Counted from the first letter of the stretch, positions 14,900-24,819 are shown. The stretch is DNA of 64,000 nt from Methylobacterium sp. WL1 (GCF_008000895.1 NZ_CP042823.1:62001-126000), one strand, 5' to 3'. The notes: generated by a model not told the origin, from the sequence alone. Translations and numbers: made by a program.

Positions 14900-16075
14900 G
14901 TGCTGTCCCTGCCGATCCTCGCCCTTGCCGTCGCTTCATTCGGCATCGGCACCACCGAATTCGTCATCATGGGCCTGCTGCCAGAGGTGGCGCACGGCTT
15001 CGGTGTCACCATCCCACAGGCCGGCTACCTCGTGTCCGGCTACGCCATGGGCGTCGTTGTCGGCGCGCCGATCGTGGCGATCGCCACCGCGGGCTTGCCC
15101 CGGAAGACGGCCCTCCTCGCCCTGATGGCGGTCTTCCTGATCGGCAACGTCGGCTGCGCCTTGGCGCCGAGCTACGGCCTGCTGATGGCGGCCCGGATCG
15201 TCACCGCCTTCGCGCACGGGGCGTTCTTCGGCATCGGCGCCGTGGTGGCGCGCGATCTGGTGCCGCGCGAGAAGCGGACCCAGGCGGTTTCGCTGATGTT
15301 CGCCGGGCTGACCCTGGCCAACGTCCTCGGTGTGCCGTTGGGAACGGCCCTGGGTCAGGTCACCGGATGGCGCTCGACTTTCTGGGCCGTGGTGGTGATC
15401 GGCCTGCTGGCCGGGCTGGCGATCCAGCTGTTCGTGCCCGCCGGCCTGCCCGGTACCCGCGGCGGCCTGGTCAAGGAGTTCCGGGCGCTGGGGCGCTGGC
15501 CGGTGCTGCGGCCGATGCTGATCTCGACCCTCTCCTCGGTCAGCTTCTTCACGGTGTTCACCTACATCACGCCGTTCCTCACCGGCGTGACCGGGTTCTC
15601 GTCGCAGGGCGTCACCGGGGTATTGTTCGCCGCCGGTATCGGCCTCACGGTCGGCAACCTCGCGGGCGGCCACTTCGCCGATCGGGGCCTGATGGCCACG
15701 ATCATCGGCGGGTTCATCGGCATCGTCGCGGTGCTGCTGGTCCTGGCGGCGGTCGCCCACCACGCCATCCCGACCGTCGCCGTGCTGGTCCTGTGGTCCG
15801 GCCTCGCCTTCGCGCTGGTCTCGCCGCTGCAGATCTGGGTGGTCGAGGCCGCCAGCGACGCGCCGAACCTTGCCTCTACGCTGAATCAGGGTGCGTTCAA
15901 CCTCGGCAACGCCACCGGCGCCTGGATCGGCGGCACCGCCCTGACGTTCGGGGCGGGCTACGGCCAGCTTCCCTTGCTCGCAGCCGCCGTCTCGATCCTG
16001 GGCCTCGGCCTGACGGTCACCGCCGTCAGCCGAAGCGGCCGCCGGATTTTCTCCGCCTCGACGCCGGGCGCCTGA
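14900..16075 (+). CDS. MFS transporter (AraJ/PbuE-like drug or sugar efflux)
   Basis: 391 residues, 12 predicted membrane segments. It starts at GTG 14900 behind a GAAGGAAG RBS. The N-terminal pattern (ASFGIGTTEFVIMGLLPEVA) and the motif-A-like loop (PRKTALLALMAVFLIGN) match the arabinose-efflux/AraJ group of DHA1 exporters. It is preceded by a LacI regulator and convergent, 15 bp apart, with the glutamate dehydrogenase gene. Likely a proton-driven exporter; cargo unknown. Confidence 0.87.
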   Translation: MLSLPILALAVASFGIGTTEFVIMGLLPEVAHGFGVTIPQAGYLVSGYAMGVVVGAPIVAIATAGLPRKTALLALMAVFLIGNVGCALAPSYGLLMAARIVTAFAHGAFFGIGAVVARDLVPREKRTQAVSLMFAGLTLANVLGVPLGTALGQVTGWRSTFWAVVVIGLLAGLAIQLFVPAGLPGTRGGLVKEFRALGRWPVLRPMLISTLSSVSFFTVFTYITPFLTGVTGFSSQGVTGVLFAAGIGLTVGNLAGGHFADRGLMATIIGGFIGIVAVLLVLAAVAHHAIPTVAVLVLWSGLAFALVSPLQIWVVEAASDAPNLASTLNQGAFNLGNATGAWIGGTALTFGAGYGQLPLLAAAVSILGLGLTVTAVSRSGRRIFSASTPGA

Positions 16076-16090
16076 CCACCGGGCGACCCT

Positions 16091-19000
16091 TCAATCCGCC
16101 CGGACCAGATCGCCGAGCAGGCTCGCCGCCACCGTGGCCTTTGAGACAGTGAGGCCCGAGGCGCTGATCGCGTCGACAGCATCACGGATGCGGACCAGCG
16201 GCGCGCCCCGGGCCTTGGCCCAGGCCTCGACCGCCTCGGGCCCGGCGCCGAGATCGGCCACCACCTCGGCCGTGAGCTTGCGGTGCGCGGCGGCGATGCC
16301 GGCCACCGCGCGCTCCAGCGCGACCCGGTCGAACGTATCGGCCACCGGCACGGTTCGCGCCGCGGCGGCGAGCTCGTCGAGGCGGAACGCGTGTTCCAGG
16401 GCGAAATGCGTCGCCGCCACCTCCTCGACCGGGCGGCCGCTGGCCTCGGCGACGCGCACGATGTCGGGCGCGGATATCAGGGCGTCGAGGGAGGCGAGCC
16501 GCCGGGCCTGCTGCCGGGCCATGCCGTGGCCTTCGAGCTCCGACGCGCGGTTGCCGATGGCGGTGAGCGCCTGGGCGTCGAGCACCTTCGGCAACGCCGC
16601 CTCCACGGCCGCCACGCCGTCGCGGTAGCGCGCAACCAGGGGGGCGAGACCCCCGGTCAAGTCGAGGTTGCGAATGAACCAGACGATCCGGTTGGTAAGC
16701 AGGCCCTGCACCTCGGCATAGAGGCCGAGCTGGTCCTGTCCGGACAGGCCGCCGCCCAAACCGTCGATAGCGAGGTTCAACTCCATCAGCCCGAAGGCGT
16801 CGCGGGTGATCGCGTAGGCCTTGGCGATGGTCGCGGCGTCCGCCCCGGTGCCGTCGATCAGCCGGGTGACCAGGGACGGGCCGCCGCGGTTGACGATGAT
16901 GTTGGCGAGCGCCGTCGAGATGATCTCGCGGCGCAGCCGGTGGCCCTTCACGGCATCGGGGAACTGCTCGCGGAGCGCCTTCGGGAAGTAGCGCTGCAAT
17001 TCGCGATCGAAATACGGGTCGTTCGGCACCGTGCTGGCCAGGATCGCGTCGTACAGCGACAGCTTCGCGTAGGCGAGCAGCACGGCGTATTCCGGCCGGG
17101 TCAGCCCCTCGCCGCGGCGCATCCGCTCGGTGATCGTCGCATCGTCGGGCAGGTATTCCACGGCGCGGTCGAGGCGCCCTTCGGCCTCCAGCGCCTGCAT
17201 GGTGCGCATCGCGAAGCCGGTCTCGCCGAGGCCGCCGCGCTGGGCGAGCGACAGGGCGAGGGTCTGCAATTCGTTGTTGCGCAGGACCAACCGTCCGACC
17301 TCGTCGGTCATCGTGGCAAGCAATGTGTTGCGCGCCGCATAGTCGAGCCGCCCATCCCGCTCGGGGACCATGAGGGCGATCTTGATGTTCACCTCGACGT
17401 CGGAGGTGTTCACGCCGGCGGAATTGTCGATCGCGTCGGTGTTGAGCCGGATCCCGGCCCGGGCCGCCTCGATACGCCCGCGTTGGGTGAGGCCGAGATT
17501 GGCCCCCTCGCCGACAGCCTTCACCCGCAGCTCCGGCCCGGTGATGCGCACGGCGTCGTTGGCGCGGTCGCCGGCATCCTCGTCGGTCTCGGTGGTGGCG
17601 CGGACGTAGGTGCCGATGCCGCCGAACCAGAGCAGGTCGGCCGGCGCCTTCAGGATTGCCTGCATCAGCTCGGTCGGCGTCGCCTCGGCCCGGTCGAACC
17701 CCAGGGCGGCTTGGACGGCCGGAGAAAGCGGCACGGTCTTGAGGCTGCGCGCGAACACGCCGCCGCCCTGTGAGATCAGCGCCGTGTCGTAATCCGCCCA
17801 GGACGAGCGGCCGAGGTCGAACAGGCGCCTGCGCTCGGCGAAGCTCTTCGCCGCGTCGGGGTTCGGGTCGAGGAAGATGTCGCGGTGGTCGAAGGCCGCC
17901 ACCAGGCGGATGCTCTCGGACAGCAGCATGCCGTTGCCGAACACGTCGCCGGACATGTCGCCGACTCCGACCACGGTGATCGGGTCGGCCTGGACGTCGA
18001 CGTCGATCTCGCGGAAGTGGCGGCGCACCGCCTCCCAGGCACCCCGGGCGGTGATGCCCATGCCTTTGTGGTCGTAGCCCTGGCTGCCGCCGGACGCGAA
18101 GGCGTCGCCGAGCCAATGGCCCTTCTCCAGGGAAAGCGCGTTGGCGATGTCCGAGAAGGTGGCGGTGCCCTTGTCGGCCGCCACCACCAGGTAGGCGTCG
18201 TCGGGGTCGTGCCGCACAGTGTCCGGCGGCGGCACGATCGCCTGATCCACGATGTTGTCGGTGAGTTCGAGCAGGGTGCGGATGAACAGCCGGTAGCTCT
18301 CGGTGCCCTCCTGCATCCAGGCCGCCCGGTCCGAGGCCGGGGGCAGGCGCTTGGGGAAGAAGCCGCCCTTGGCGCCCACAGGCACGATGACGGCGTTCTT
18401 GACCTGCTGCGCCTTCACCAGGCCCAGGATCTCGGTGCGGAAATCCTCCGGCCGGTCGGACCAGCGCAGGCCGCCGCGGGCGACGTAGCCGAAGCGCAGG
18501 TGCACGCCCTCGACCCGGGGCGAATAGACGAAGATCTCGAAGAACGGCCGCGGCAGCGGCATCGCCGTCACCTTGGCGCAGGCGAACTTGAAGCTGATCG
18601 TCTCCCGGGGGCGATCACCCTCGGCCTTCTGGAAGAAGTTGGTCCGCACCGCGGCCTCGACCAGATTGACGAACCGGCGCAGGATCCGGTCGTCGTCCAG
18701 ACTGGTGACGTCGCCGAGCGCCTCCTCGATCAGGGCACGGGTCTCGGCTTCGCGTGCGGCCCGGTCGCCGTCGATCAGCGGATCGAAGCGTGTCCGGAAC
18801 AGGCTGACGATCGCCCGGGCGATCCCGGGATGCCGGCTCAGCGTTCCGGCCATGTAGTCCTGGCCGTAGCGGATGCGCAGCTGGCGCAGGTAGCGCCCGA
18901 GCGACCGAAGCAGGGCGGCATCGCGCCAGGGCAGGGCGGCTTCCAGCACCAGCCGGTTGTAGCCGTCCGATTCCGCCGCACCGTCGGCCAGCGCCAGCAT

Positions 19001-20935
19001 CGCCTCCTCAAGGGGCTGCTCCAGCGTAGCAAGGTCGATCGCGGCGCCGCTGGCCCGCTCGATCCGCATGTCGTGCAGCCAGACCCGGGCGGATTCGTCG
19101 AGCCCGGCCGGGCGGACCTGGTAGGTTCGCTCATCGATGACGCGGAAGCCGAGGTTCTCCAGCACCGGCACGCGGTCGGAGAGGGCGATCGCGGTGCCGC
19201 GGGAGAACACCTTTAGGCGGACCTGCGCATCCGAATCGCCCGCCCGGCGGGCGAGATGCACCGCACGCGGCTGCACGTCGCTCAGTGCCTCCAGGATGGC
19301 GATGTCGGCGACCGCCGCACCGGACTGGAAGTTGTCCCGGTAGGCCGCCGTGAACGCCTCCGCGTAGCGCGACGCGAGCCGGCGAGCCCGGCCGCCGTCG
19401 TGGGCCTCCGCCAGGGCCGCACTGAGGGCGTCGCCCCAGGTGCGGACCAGGGCGGCGATTCCGGCCTCCAGCGCCGCGGGGTCCTGCTCGGGCATGCCCT
19501 CCTCCGGCAGACCGATGATGTAGTGGGTCCGGGCCAGCGGGCCTTCGGGCAGTTCCGAGTAGGCCGCGCTCGGGCGGCCGCCATAGGCCTCGGCCAGGTA
19601 GGCGCCGATCCGGGCGCTCACCGTCGAGTCGAACCGGTCTTTCGGCACGAACACCAGCAGCGAGACGAAGCGGCCGAACCGGTCCGGGCGCGACAGCACG
19701 CGCAGCCGCGGCCGGTCGGCGAGGTTGGCGATCGCCAGGGTGAACCGGTACAGCCGGTCTATATCGATCTGAAATAGCTCGTCCCGCGGATAGGTCTCCA
19801 GGACCGCCAGGAGGCTGCGCCCGGCATGGCTGGTCGGGTCCAGGCCGGCCCGCTCGGCCACCGCCTCGACCTTGCGGCGCAGGACCGGCACCTCGCGCGC
19901 CGGGCTGGTATAGGCCGCGGCCGTGAACAGGCCGACGATCCGCACCTCGCCCGACAGCTTGCCGGTGTTCGAGAACAGCTTCACGCCGACATAGTCGAGA
20001 TAGGAGACCCGGTGGACCCGGGACTTCGCGCTCGCCTTGGTGATGATCAGCGCCTGCGGCTCTTCCAGGAAGGCGAGGATCTCGGGCGTGTAGTCGACCG
20101 GCGTCCGGCCCCGGCGCAGCGGCGTGGCGCCCGGATCGCGCAGCACCCCGAGGCTGGAGCCCTCGATCAGCGGATGGCCGTCACCCTCGATACCGTGCTG
20201 GCGCATGCCCAGCACCAGGAACTGCCCGTCCGTCAGCCAGTCGAGGAAGGCGCGCGCCTCGGCGACCTCGGCCTCCGGCAGCGGGGAGGGGGCGCGGCCC
20301 AGACTTTCGGACAGTGCGGAGATGCGGGCTAGCATCGCGTCGTGGTCGTCGCCCGCCAGGGCCACGTCCCGATAGACCTGAGCGAGGGCCTCCTCCAGCC
20401 GCGCCCGGGCCTCGCCGTCGAGGCGGCCGAGATGGAGGTGGATGAAGCTTTCGCGCGCCAGGCTGCCATGGGCATCCGCGGTCGTCTCGCCGACCACGCG
20501 CACCAGCGCCCCGGACGCGTCGCGCTCGACCCCGAGGATCGGGTGGGCGACGAGATCCGGCGTCAGGCCCTGCTCGGTCAGCTCGGCCAGGGTCGAATCC
20601 AACAGGAACGGCCGGTTGTCGTTGATGACCTCGATGATCGTCACCTCGCGCGACCGGCCGTCCCGAACAAGCTCGGTGTCGCTCAGGCGCAGTCGGGCCG
20701 GATCGCCGGGCTTGCGCGGCTCTGACAGGAACGCGCGGGCGCGGACCGCGAGCTCGGCCAAGGAATCGCCCGGGTAGGGGGCCACGTCCTCGGGGGTCAC
20801 GCGCCCGAACAGGTCGCGGACGAAGCCGCCGGGGCCGCCCCTCTGTGCCACGATCTCGGCCGCAGCCTCGATGAGTCCGGACCGGGCCGATTTCTGTTCC
20901 GAGGACGACAACGCCGTGGAAGTTTCGAGTGTCAT
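16091..20935 (-). CDS. gdh: NAD-specific glutamate dehydrogenase, large (~180-kDa) type
   Basis: 1,614 residues from the ATG at 20935 (MTLETSTALSSSEQ); the frame is open 51 codons further but without conservation features. It oxidises glutamate to 2-oxoglutarate with NAD+, mainly in catabolism. The catalytic domain is recognised by WSDRPEDFRTEILGL and GAKGGFFPKRLP (around residue 853), followed by the nucleotide-binding domain (VVGVGDMSGDVFGNGML). The long N-terminal ~700 residues hold regulatory ACT-like domains in characterised relatives. No frame break was seen over 4.8 kb. It is divergent from marR. Confidence 0.95.
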   Translation of the reverse strand: MTLETSTALSSSEQKSARSGLIEAAAEIVAQRGGPGGFVRDLFGRVTPEDVAPYPGDSLAELAVRARAFLSEPRKPGDPARLRLSDTELVRDGRSREVTIIEVINDNRPFLLDSTLAELTEQGLTPDLVAHPILGVERDASGALVRVVGETTADAHGSLARESFIHLHLGRLDGEARARLEEALAQVYRDVALAGDDHDAMLARISALSESLGRAPSPLPEAEVAEARAFLDWLTDGQFLVLGMRQHGIEGDGHPLIEGSSLGVLRDPGATPLRRGRTPVDYTPEILAFLEEPQALIITKASAKSRVHRVSYLDYVGVKLFSNTGKLSGEVRIVGLFTAAAYTSPAREVPVLRRKVEAVAERAGLDPTSHAGRSLLAVLETYPRDELFQIDIDRLYRFTLAIANLADRPRLRVLSRPDRFGRFVSLLVFVPKDRFDSTVSARIGAYLAEAYGGRPSAAYSELPEGPLARTHYIIGLPEEGMPEQDPAALEAGIAALVRTWGDALSAALAEAHDGGRARRLASRYAEAFTAAYRDNFQSGAAVADIAILEALSDVQPRAVHLARRAGDSDAQVRLKVFSRGTAIALSDRVPVLENLGFRVIDERTYQVRPAGLDESARVWLHDMRIERASGAAIDLATLEQPLEEAMLALADGAAESDGYNRLVLEAALPWRDAALLRSLGRYLRQLRIRYGQDYMAGTLSRHPGIARAIVSLFRTRFDPLIDGDRAAREAETRALIEEALGDVTSLDDDRILRRFVNLVEAAVRTNFFQKAEGDRPRETISFKFACAKVTAMPLPRPFFEIFVYSPRVEGVHLRFGYVARGGLRWSDRPEDFRTEILGLVKAQQVKNAVIVPVGAKGGFFPKRLPPASDRAAWMQEGTESYRLFIRTLLELTDNIVDQAIVPPPDTVRHDPDDAYLVVAADKGTATFSDIANALSLEKGHWLGDAFASGGSQGYDHKGMGITARGAWEAVRRHFREIDVDVQADPITVVGVGDMSGDVFGNGMLLSESIRLVAAFDHRDIFLDPNPDAAKSFAERRRLFDLGRSSWADYDTALISQGGGVFARSLKTVPLSPAVQAALGFDRAEATPTELMQAILKAPADLLWFGGIGTYVRATTETDEDAGDRANDAVRITGPELRVKAVGEGANLGLTQRGRIEAARAGIRLNTDAIDNSAGVNTSDVEVNIKIALMVPERDGRLDYAARNTLLATMTDEVGRLVLRNNELQTLALSLAQRGGLGETGFAMRTMQALEAEGRLDRAVEYLPDDATITERMRRGEGLTRPEYAVLLAYAKLSLYDAILASTVPNDPYFDRELQRYFPKALREQFPDAVKGHRLRREIISTALANIIVNRGGPSLVTRLIDGTGADAATIAKAYAITRDAFGLMELNLAIDGLGGGLSGQDQLGLYAEVQGLLTNRIVWFIRNLDLTGGLAPLVARYRDGVAAVEAALPKVLDAQALTAIGNRASELEGHGMARQQARRLASLDALISAPDIVRVAEASGRPVEEVAATHFALEHAFRLDELAAAARTVPVADTFDRVALERAVAGIAAAHRKLTAEVVADLGAGPEAVEAWAKARGAPLVRIRDAVDAISASGLTVSKATVAASLLGDLVRAD

Positions 20936-21075
20936 CGCGCCTCTCACGAACCGGGAGCCTGCCGGCGCAGCGTTATCAGGGAGATCCGCCGTGTCGATGA
21001 CAGCGTGACGGATTTCCCTATCGCTGCATGTCGAACCGGCCGAACCGTCAGGGCCGGCTTGTCGCGCGGCATATC

Positions 21076-21089
21076 CGTGCATATACACG
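21076..21089. promoter_or_regulatory. Near-perfect palindrome, candidate MarR operator
   Basis: CGTGCATATACACG pairs at 12 of 14 positions around its centre and ends 7 nt before the marR ATG. Its size and position fit an autoregulatory MarR operator, which could also affect the divergent glutamate dehydrogenase gene. Confidence 0.55.
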
Positions 21090-21096
21090 CATCGTG

Positions 21097-21513
21097 ATGA
21101 CGGATCGTCCGAGCGAGCCCTGCACCTGTTCCGCTCTGCGCCGTGCCACGCGGGCGGTGACCACGATCTATGACGAGGCGCTGCGTCCCTGCGGGCTGCG
21201 CGTCACCCAATTCGCGATCCTACGCCTGCTCGACCGTCTGGGTCCCAGCCCGGTGACGCGGCTCGCCGCTGAAGCCGCCCTGGAACGCACCACGATGGGC
21301 CGCAACCTCGATCCGTTGGAGCGGCGCGGCCTCGTGCGGATCGAAGCCGGCGAAGCGGATGCGCGCGCTCGCGTGGTCTCGCTGACGGACGCCGGACGCG
21401 CCGCCCTGGCGGCGGCAATCCCCCATTGGCGGGTCGCGCAAGGGCGCATCAACGCGCGAATCGAACCCGCCGCCGTCGCGGCTCTGACCGAAGCCCTCAC
21501 AGCCGCCCCCTGA
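21097..21513 (+). CDS. MarR-family transcriptional regulator
   Basis: 138 residues from the ATG at 21097. The frame is open upstream, but this start gives the family's usual length and follows the promoter palindrome. The winged-helix domain is visible (TRLAAEAALERTTMGRNLDPLERRGLVRIE, about 55-84), followed by the wing DARARVVSLTDAG. A Cys pair near the N-terminus (CTCSALRR) could sense oxidants. The MFS gene starts 37 nt downstream on the same strand and is the probable regulated partner. Confidence 0.9.
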   Translation: MTDRPSEPCTCSALRRATRAVTTIYDEALRPCGLRVTQFAILRLLDRLGPSPVTRLAAEAALERTTMGRNLDPLERRGLVRIEAGEADARARVVSLTDAGRAALAAAIPHWRVAQGRINARIEPAAVAALTEALTAAP

Positions 21514-21550
21514 CACGCCGCCGGCCGTCTCAACACCCCGGAGCCCGAAC

Positions 21551-22849
21551 ATGCCCGTTCCCGTCGAGACGCTGCCCGCGCCGCCCCCCGTGCCGCGCCT
21601 CCACTATGCCTGGATCGTGGTCGCGGTGACCTTCCTGGTGCTGCTGATCGGGGCGGGGGTGCGCGCGACGCCGAGCGTGCTGATCGTTCCGTGGGAGCGG
21701 GAATTCGGCTGGACGGCCGCCACGATCAGCGTCGGCATCGCGCTCAACATTTTCCTGTACGGCATGATCGGGCCGTTCGCGGTGGCGATCATCGAGCGCT
21801 TCGGCCTGCGCACCGCAGTGTGCTGCTCGCTCTTCGTCCTGGCCGTCGGCACGGCCGCCACCAGCCTGATGACGGCGCCGTGGCAGATGGTGCTGCTCTG
21901 GGGCATCGTGGTCGGATCGGGCTCCGGCATGGTCGCCAACGTGCTCGGCGCCACCGTGGCGGGCCGCTGGTTCGGCAAGCGGCGCGGCCTCGTTGTCGGG
22001 TTGCTCACCGCCAGCAGCGCCACCGGGCAGCTGATCTTCCTGCCGATGCTGGCTTCGCTGGCCGTCGGATCGGGCTGGCGCTCGGTCTCGCTTCTGGTTG
22101 CGGCCGTGACCCTGCTGCTGATCCCGCTGGCGGCCCTGCTGCTGCGCGACCGGCCGGCCGATCTCGGCCTGCCCCGCTACGGCGAGACCACGATCACGCC
22201 GACCCCGGTGCTCACCGAGAACCCAGCGGTGCGTGCCCTTCGCGGTCTGCGGACCGGCCTCAAATCGAAGGATTTCTGGCTGCTCTCGGGCACGTTCTTC
22301 ATCTGCGGCGCCTCGACCAACGGGCTGATCGGCACCCACCTGATTCCGGCCTGCATCGATCACGGGATCGCCGAGGTCACGGCCGCGGGCCTGCTCGCGG
22401 TGATGGGTATCTGCGACCTGATCGGCACCACGGCCTCGGGCTGGCTCACCGACCGGTTCGATTCCCGCAAGCTCTTGGCCTGGTATTACGGCCTGCGCGG
22501 CCTGTCGCTGATCTTCCTGCCCTACTCGTTCGACCTCAGCTTCTACGGCCTATCCCTGTTCGCGGTGTTCTACGGGCTCGACTGGATCGCCACCGTGCCG
22601 CCCACCGTGCAGCTCGCCGGAAAGTCCTTCGGCGAGGAGAATGCCGCGCTGATGTTCGGCTGGATCGCAGCCGCCCACCAGATCGGCGCCGCCTCGGCCG
22701 CCTGGCTCGCCGGCATGGTCCGGACCGATACCGGGACCTATCTCGGCGCCTTCGTGTCGGCCGGCTTGCTCTGCCTGGTCGCTGCCCTGATGGCGGGCTT
22801 CGTCGGGCGCAACCCCCGGGAGCCGGCCCTGCGCCCGCTGCCGGCCTGA
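21551..22849 (+). CDS. MFS transporter (monocarboxylate/oxalate-formate-like)
   Basis: 432 residues, 12 predicted membrane segments. The N-terminus (HYAWIVVAVTFLVLLIGAGVRATPSVL) and the segment WFGKRRGLVVGLLTASSATGQ match the MCT/OFA-type branch of MFS, which moves organic anions. It directly follows marR (37 nt) and precedes another MFS gene. Export or import and the substrate are open. The marR link suggests induction by an aromatic or organic acid, which is inference. Confidence 0.86.
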   Translation: MPVPVETLPAPPPVPRLHYAWIVVAVTFLVLLIGAGVRATPSVLIVPWEREFGWTAATISVGIALNIFLYGMIGPFAVAIIERFGLRTAVCCSLFVLAVGTAATSLMTAPWQMVLLWGIVVGSGSGMVANVLGATVAGRWFGKRRGLVVGLLTASSATGQLIFLPMLASLAVGSGWRSVSLLVAAVTLLLIPLAALLLRDRPADLGLPRYGETTITPTPVLTENPAVRALRGLRTGLKSKDFWLLSGTFFICGASTNGLIGTHLIPACIDHGIAEVTAAGLLAVMGICDLIGTTASGWLTDRFDSRKLLAWYYGLRGLSLIFLPYSFDLSFYGLSLFAVFYGLDWIATVPPTVQLAGKSFGEENAALMFGWIAAAHQIGAASAAWLAGMVRTDTGTYLGAFVSAGLLCLVAALMAGFVGRNPREPALRPLPA

Positions 22850-22936
22850 GCTGCACCGCGCAGGCACGTCGGCCATAAGCGTGCCGCGAAGGGGGCGCCT
22901 CCGTCGGGCGATTCCTTCGCAGCACGAGGGCGTATT

Positions 22937-24208
22937 GTGACAATCGCGATCCGGCCTAACCCGCCGGTCCAGGACGTTCCTGCCGCGCAGACCCGGTCGG
23001 GACCGGGCTTCACCGAGTTCGTCGCCATCATCGCGCTGATGATGGCGGTCACCGCCATCTCCATCGACAACCTGCTGCCGGCCTTCCCGGCGATCGAGGC
23101 CCGGTTCTCCGTGCCCGATCCGAACCGGCTGCAGCTCCTCGTTTACGTGTTCATGGCGGGATTCGGAATCGCCCAGCTCGCCTACGGGCCGATCTCGGAC
23201 ACCTTCGGGCGCCGGAAGGTCCTCCTGGCGAGCCTTGCGATCTACGTCGTGGGCTGCGGGCTCGCCATGGTGGCGCCGAGCTTCGGCTGGCTGCTGGCGG
23301 CCCGGGTCATCCAGGGCATCGGCGCAGCGGGTGGGCGCGTGCTCTCGGTGGCGATCGTGCGCGACCGGTTCGCCGGACGCGAGATGGCGAGCGTGATGTC
23401 GCTCACCATGATGGTTTTCCTGATCGTCCCCATGATCGCCCCGGCGATCGGCGGCCTGATGCTGGCGCTGGGGTCGTGGGTCTACGTGTTCGTCTCGATG
23501 CTGGCTTTGGCCTTCTGGCTGACCGCCTGGTTCTCGCTGCGGATGCCGGAGACCCTGCACCCGGAATATCGTCGCCCGCTCTCCCTCGGGGCGACCTGGG
23601 ACGCGGTGCGCACCACGGTGACGACCCGGGTCTCCATCGGCTACGCCACGGCGCTCGGCCTGCTCACCGGCTGCATCATGGGCTATGTCGGATCGGCCCA
23701 GCAGGTGTTCGACACCGGGCTGTACCATCTCGGGCCGCTGTTCCCCCTGGCCTTCGGGCTGGTGGCCGGCGCCATGGGGGCGGCGACGCTGATCAACGCC
23801 CGGATCGTCCGGCGGCTCGGGATGCGGGCGCTCTCGCATGCCGGCATCATCGCCTTCACGCTGGTGGCCCTGGCCCAGGTCGGCGTCGGGCTCGCCTATC
23901 ACGGCCACCCGCCGCTCGCGGCGTTCCTGTCGATCCTGGCGGCCAACCAGTTCCTGATGAGCTTCGCGCTGCCGAACTTTAACGCCCTGGCGCTAGAGCC
24001 GCTCGGCGCCATCGCGGGCACGGCCTCGTCGTTCGTCGGGTTCTACACCACGATGCTGGGGGCGTTCTCGGGTTACGTGATCGGCCAGGCCTTCGACGGG
24101 ACCGTGCTGCCGGTCGGGATCGGCTACGCTACCCTCGGGGGCCTGGCGCTGCTGGTGGTGCTCTGGACCGAGCGCGGCCGGTTGTTCCGGGGCGGGGTGG
24201 CGGGTTGA
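22937..24208 (+). CDS. Bcr/CflA-family multidrug efflux MFS transporter
   Basis: 423 residues, 12 predicted membrane segments, GTG start. Motif A is clear (YGPISDTFGRRKVLL), and the Bcr-type second helix (SIDNLLPAFPAIEARF) and motif C region (VIQGIGAAGGRVLSVAIVRDRF) are present. This DHA1 branch exports drugs such as bicyclomycin or sulfonamides, and in some bacteria cysteine. It follows another MFS gene by 87 nt on the same strand, so both may answer to the upstream MarR. Confidence 0.88.
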   Translation: MTIAIRPNPPVQDVPAAQTRSGPGFTEFVAIIALMMAVTAISIDNLLPAFPAIEARFSVPDPNRLQLLVYVFMAGFGIAQLAYGPISDTFGRRKVLLASLAIYVVGCGLAMVAPSFGWLLAARVIQGIGAAGGRVLSVAIVRDRFAGREMASVMSLTMMVFLIVPMIAPAIGGLMLALGSWVYVFVSMLALAFWLTAWFSLRMPETLHPEYRRPLSLGATWDAVRTTVTTRVSIGYATALGLLTGCIMGYVGSAQQVFDTGLYHLGPLFPLAFGLVAGAMGAATLINARIVRRLGMRALSHAGIIAFTLVALAQVGVGLAYHGHPPLAAFLSILAANQFLMSFALPNFNALALEPLGAIAGTASSFVGFYTTMLGAFSGYVIGQAFDGTVLPVGIGYATLGGLALLVVLWTERGRLFRGGVAG

Positions 24209-24283
24209 GCGTTCGGACTTAACCCAGCCTTCAAACCAATACGGCACCCTCCGGTCAGCCCTAACAGCCGACCGGACTCGACC

Positions 24284-24814
24284 ATGATCGCCCGCGCCCA
24301 GGACGGAACCCTTCTCGCCGCGCGCCTGCTCCTGGCCGCCGCACTCCTGCCAACCGGAATCGCGCGGGCGCTGAACGTCTCGGGCTTCGCGCTGACCCTC
24401 GCCGGCAGCGGCATGCCATTCCCGAACGCGGTTGCGACTGCCGCCGTGGTGGTGCAGGTGTTCGGCCCGCTGGCCCTGATCCTCGGTGTGCTGCCGCGCC
24501 TGACAGGGCTGGCCCTCGCGGTCTTCGCGGCGGTGACGGCCGTGATGCTGCACGCGTTCTGGCAATATGTCGGGCCGGCGGCGGTCGCCGAGCGGACGCT
24601 GATGCTGGCCGATCTCGGCCTCGCGGGCGGGTTCCTGATCTACGCCCTGACCGGTCCCGGCGCCTTTAGCTGGCAGGGCTGGCGCGCTGGCCTCGCGACG
24701 GAGCGGCCGGCTCCGAAGCGCGCGCCCACCAAGGCACCGACCAAGATCTCTGCGGCGCGGGGCGGCGCCAGCAAGAAATCTGGCGGTCGCGCGCCGGCCC
24801 GCGCCGCGGCCTGA
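24284..24814 (+). CDS. DoxX family membrane protein with basic C-terminal tail
   Basis: 176 residues. Four predicted membrane segments (about 7-28, 47-70, 73-93, 103-125) follow the DoxX pattern, including RLLLAAALLPTGIARALNV and GFLIYALTGPG. The last ~35 residues are an unusual Lys/Ala/Arg/Pro-rich tail with two repeats of the form APTK, resembling histone-H1-like tails; normal DoxX proteins stop before this. DoxX proteins are linked to quinone/thiol redox balance. The gene ends 5 bp from a convergent MFS gene. Confidence 0.82.
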   Translation: MIARAQDGTLLAARLLLAAALLPTGIARALNVSGFALTLAGSGMPFPNAVATAAVVVQVFGPLALILGVLPRLTGLALAVFAAVTAVMLHAFWQYVGPAAVAERTLMLADLGLAGGFLIYALTGPGAFSWQGWRAGLATERPAPKRAPTKAPTKISAARGGASKKSGGRAPARAAA

Positions 24815-24819
24815 TCGGG

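Noticed and set aside
22860..22936. A possible second copy of the 1727-1782 repeat between two MFS genes
   Set aside because: Only short scattered matches (CGCCTCC, GATTCCTTCG); not enough to call the same element.
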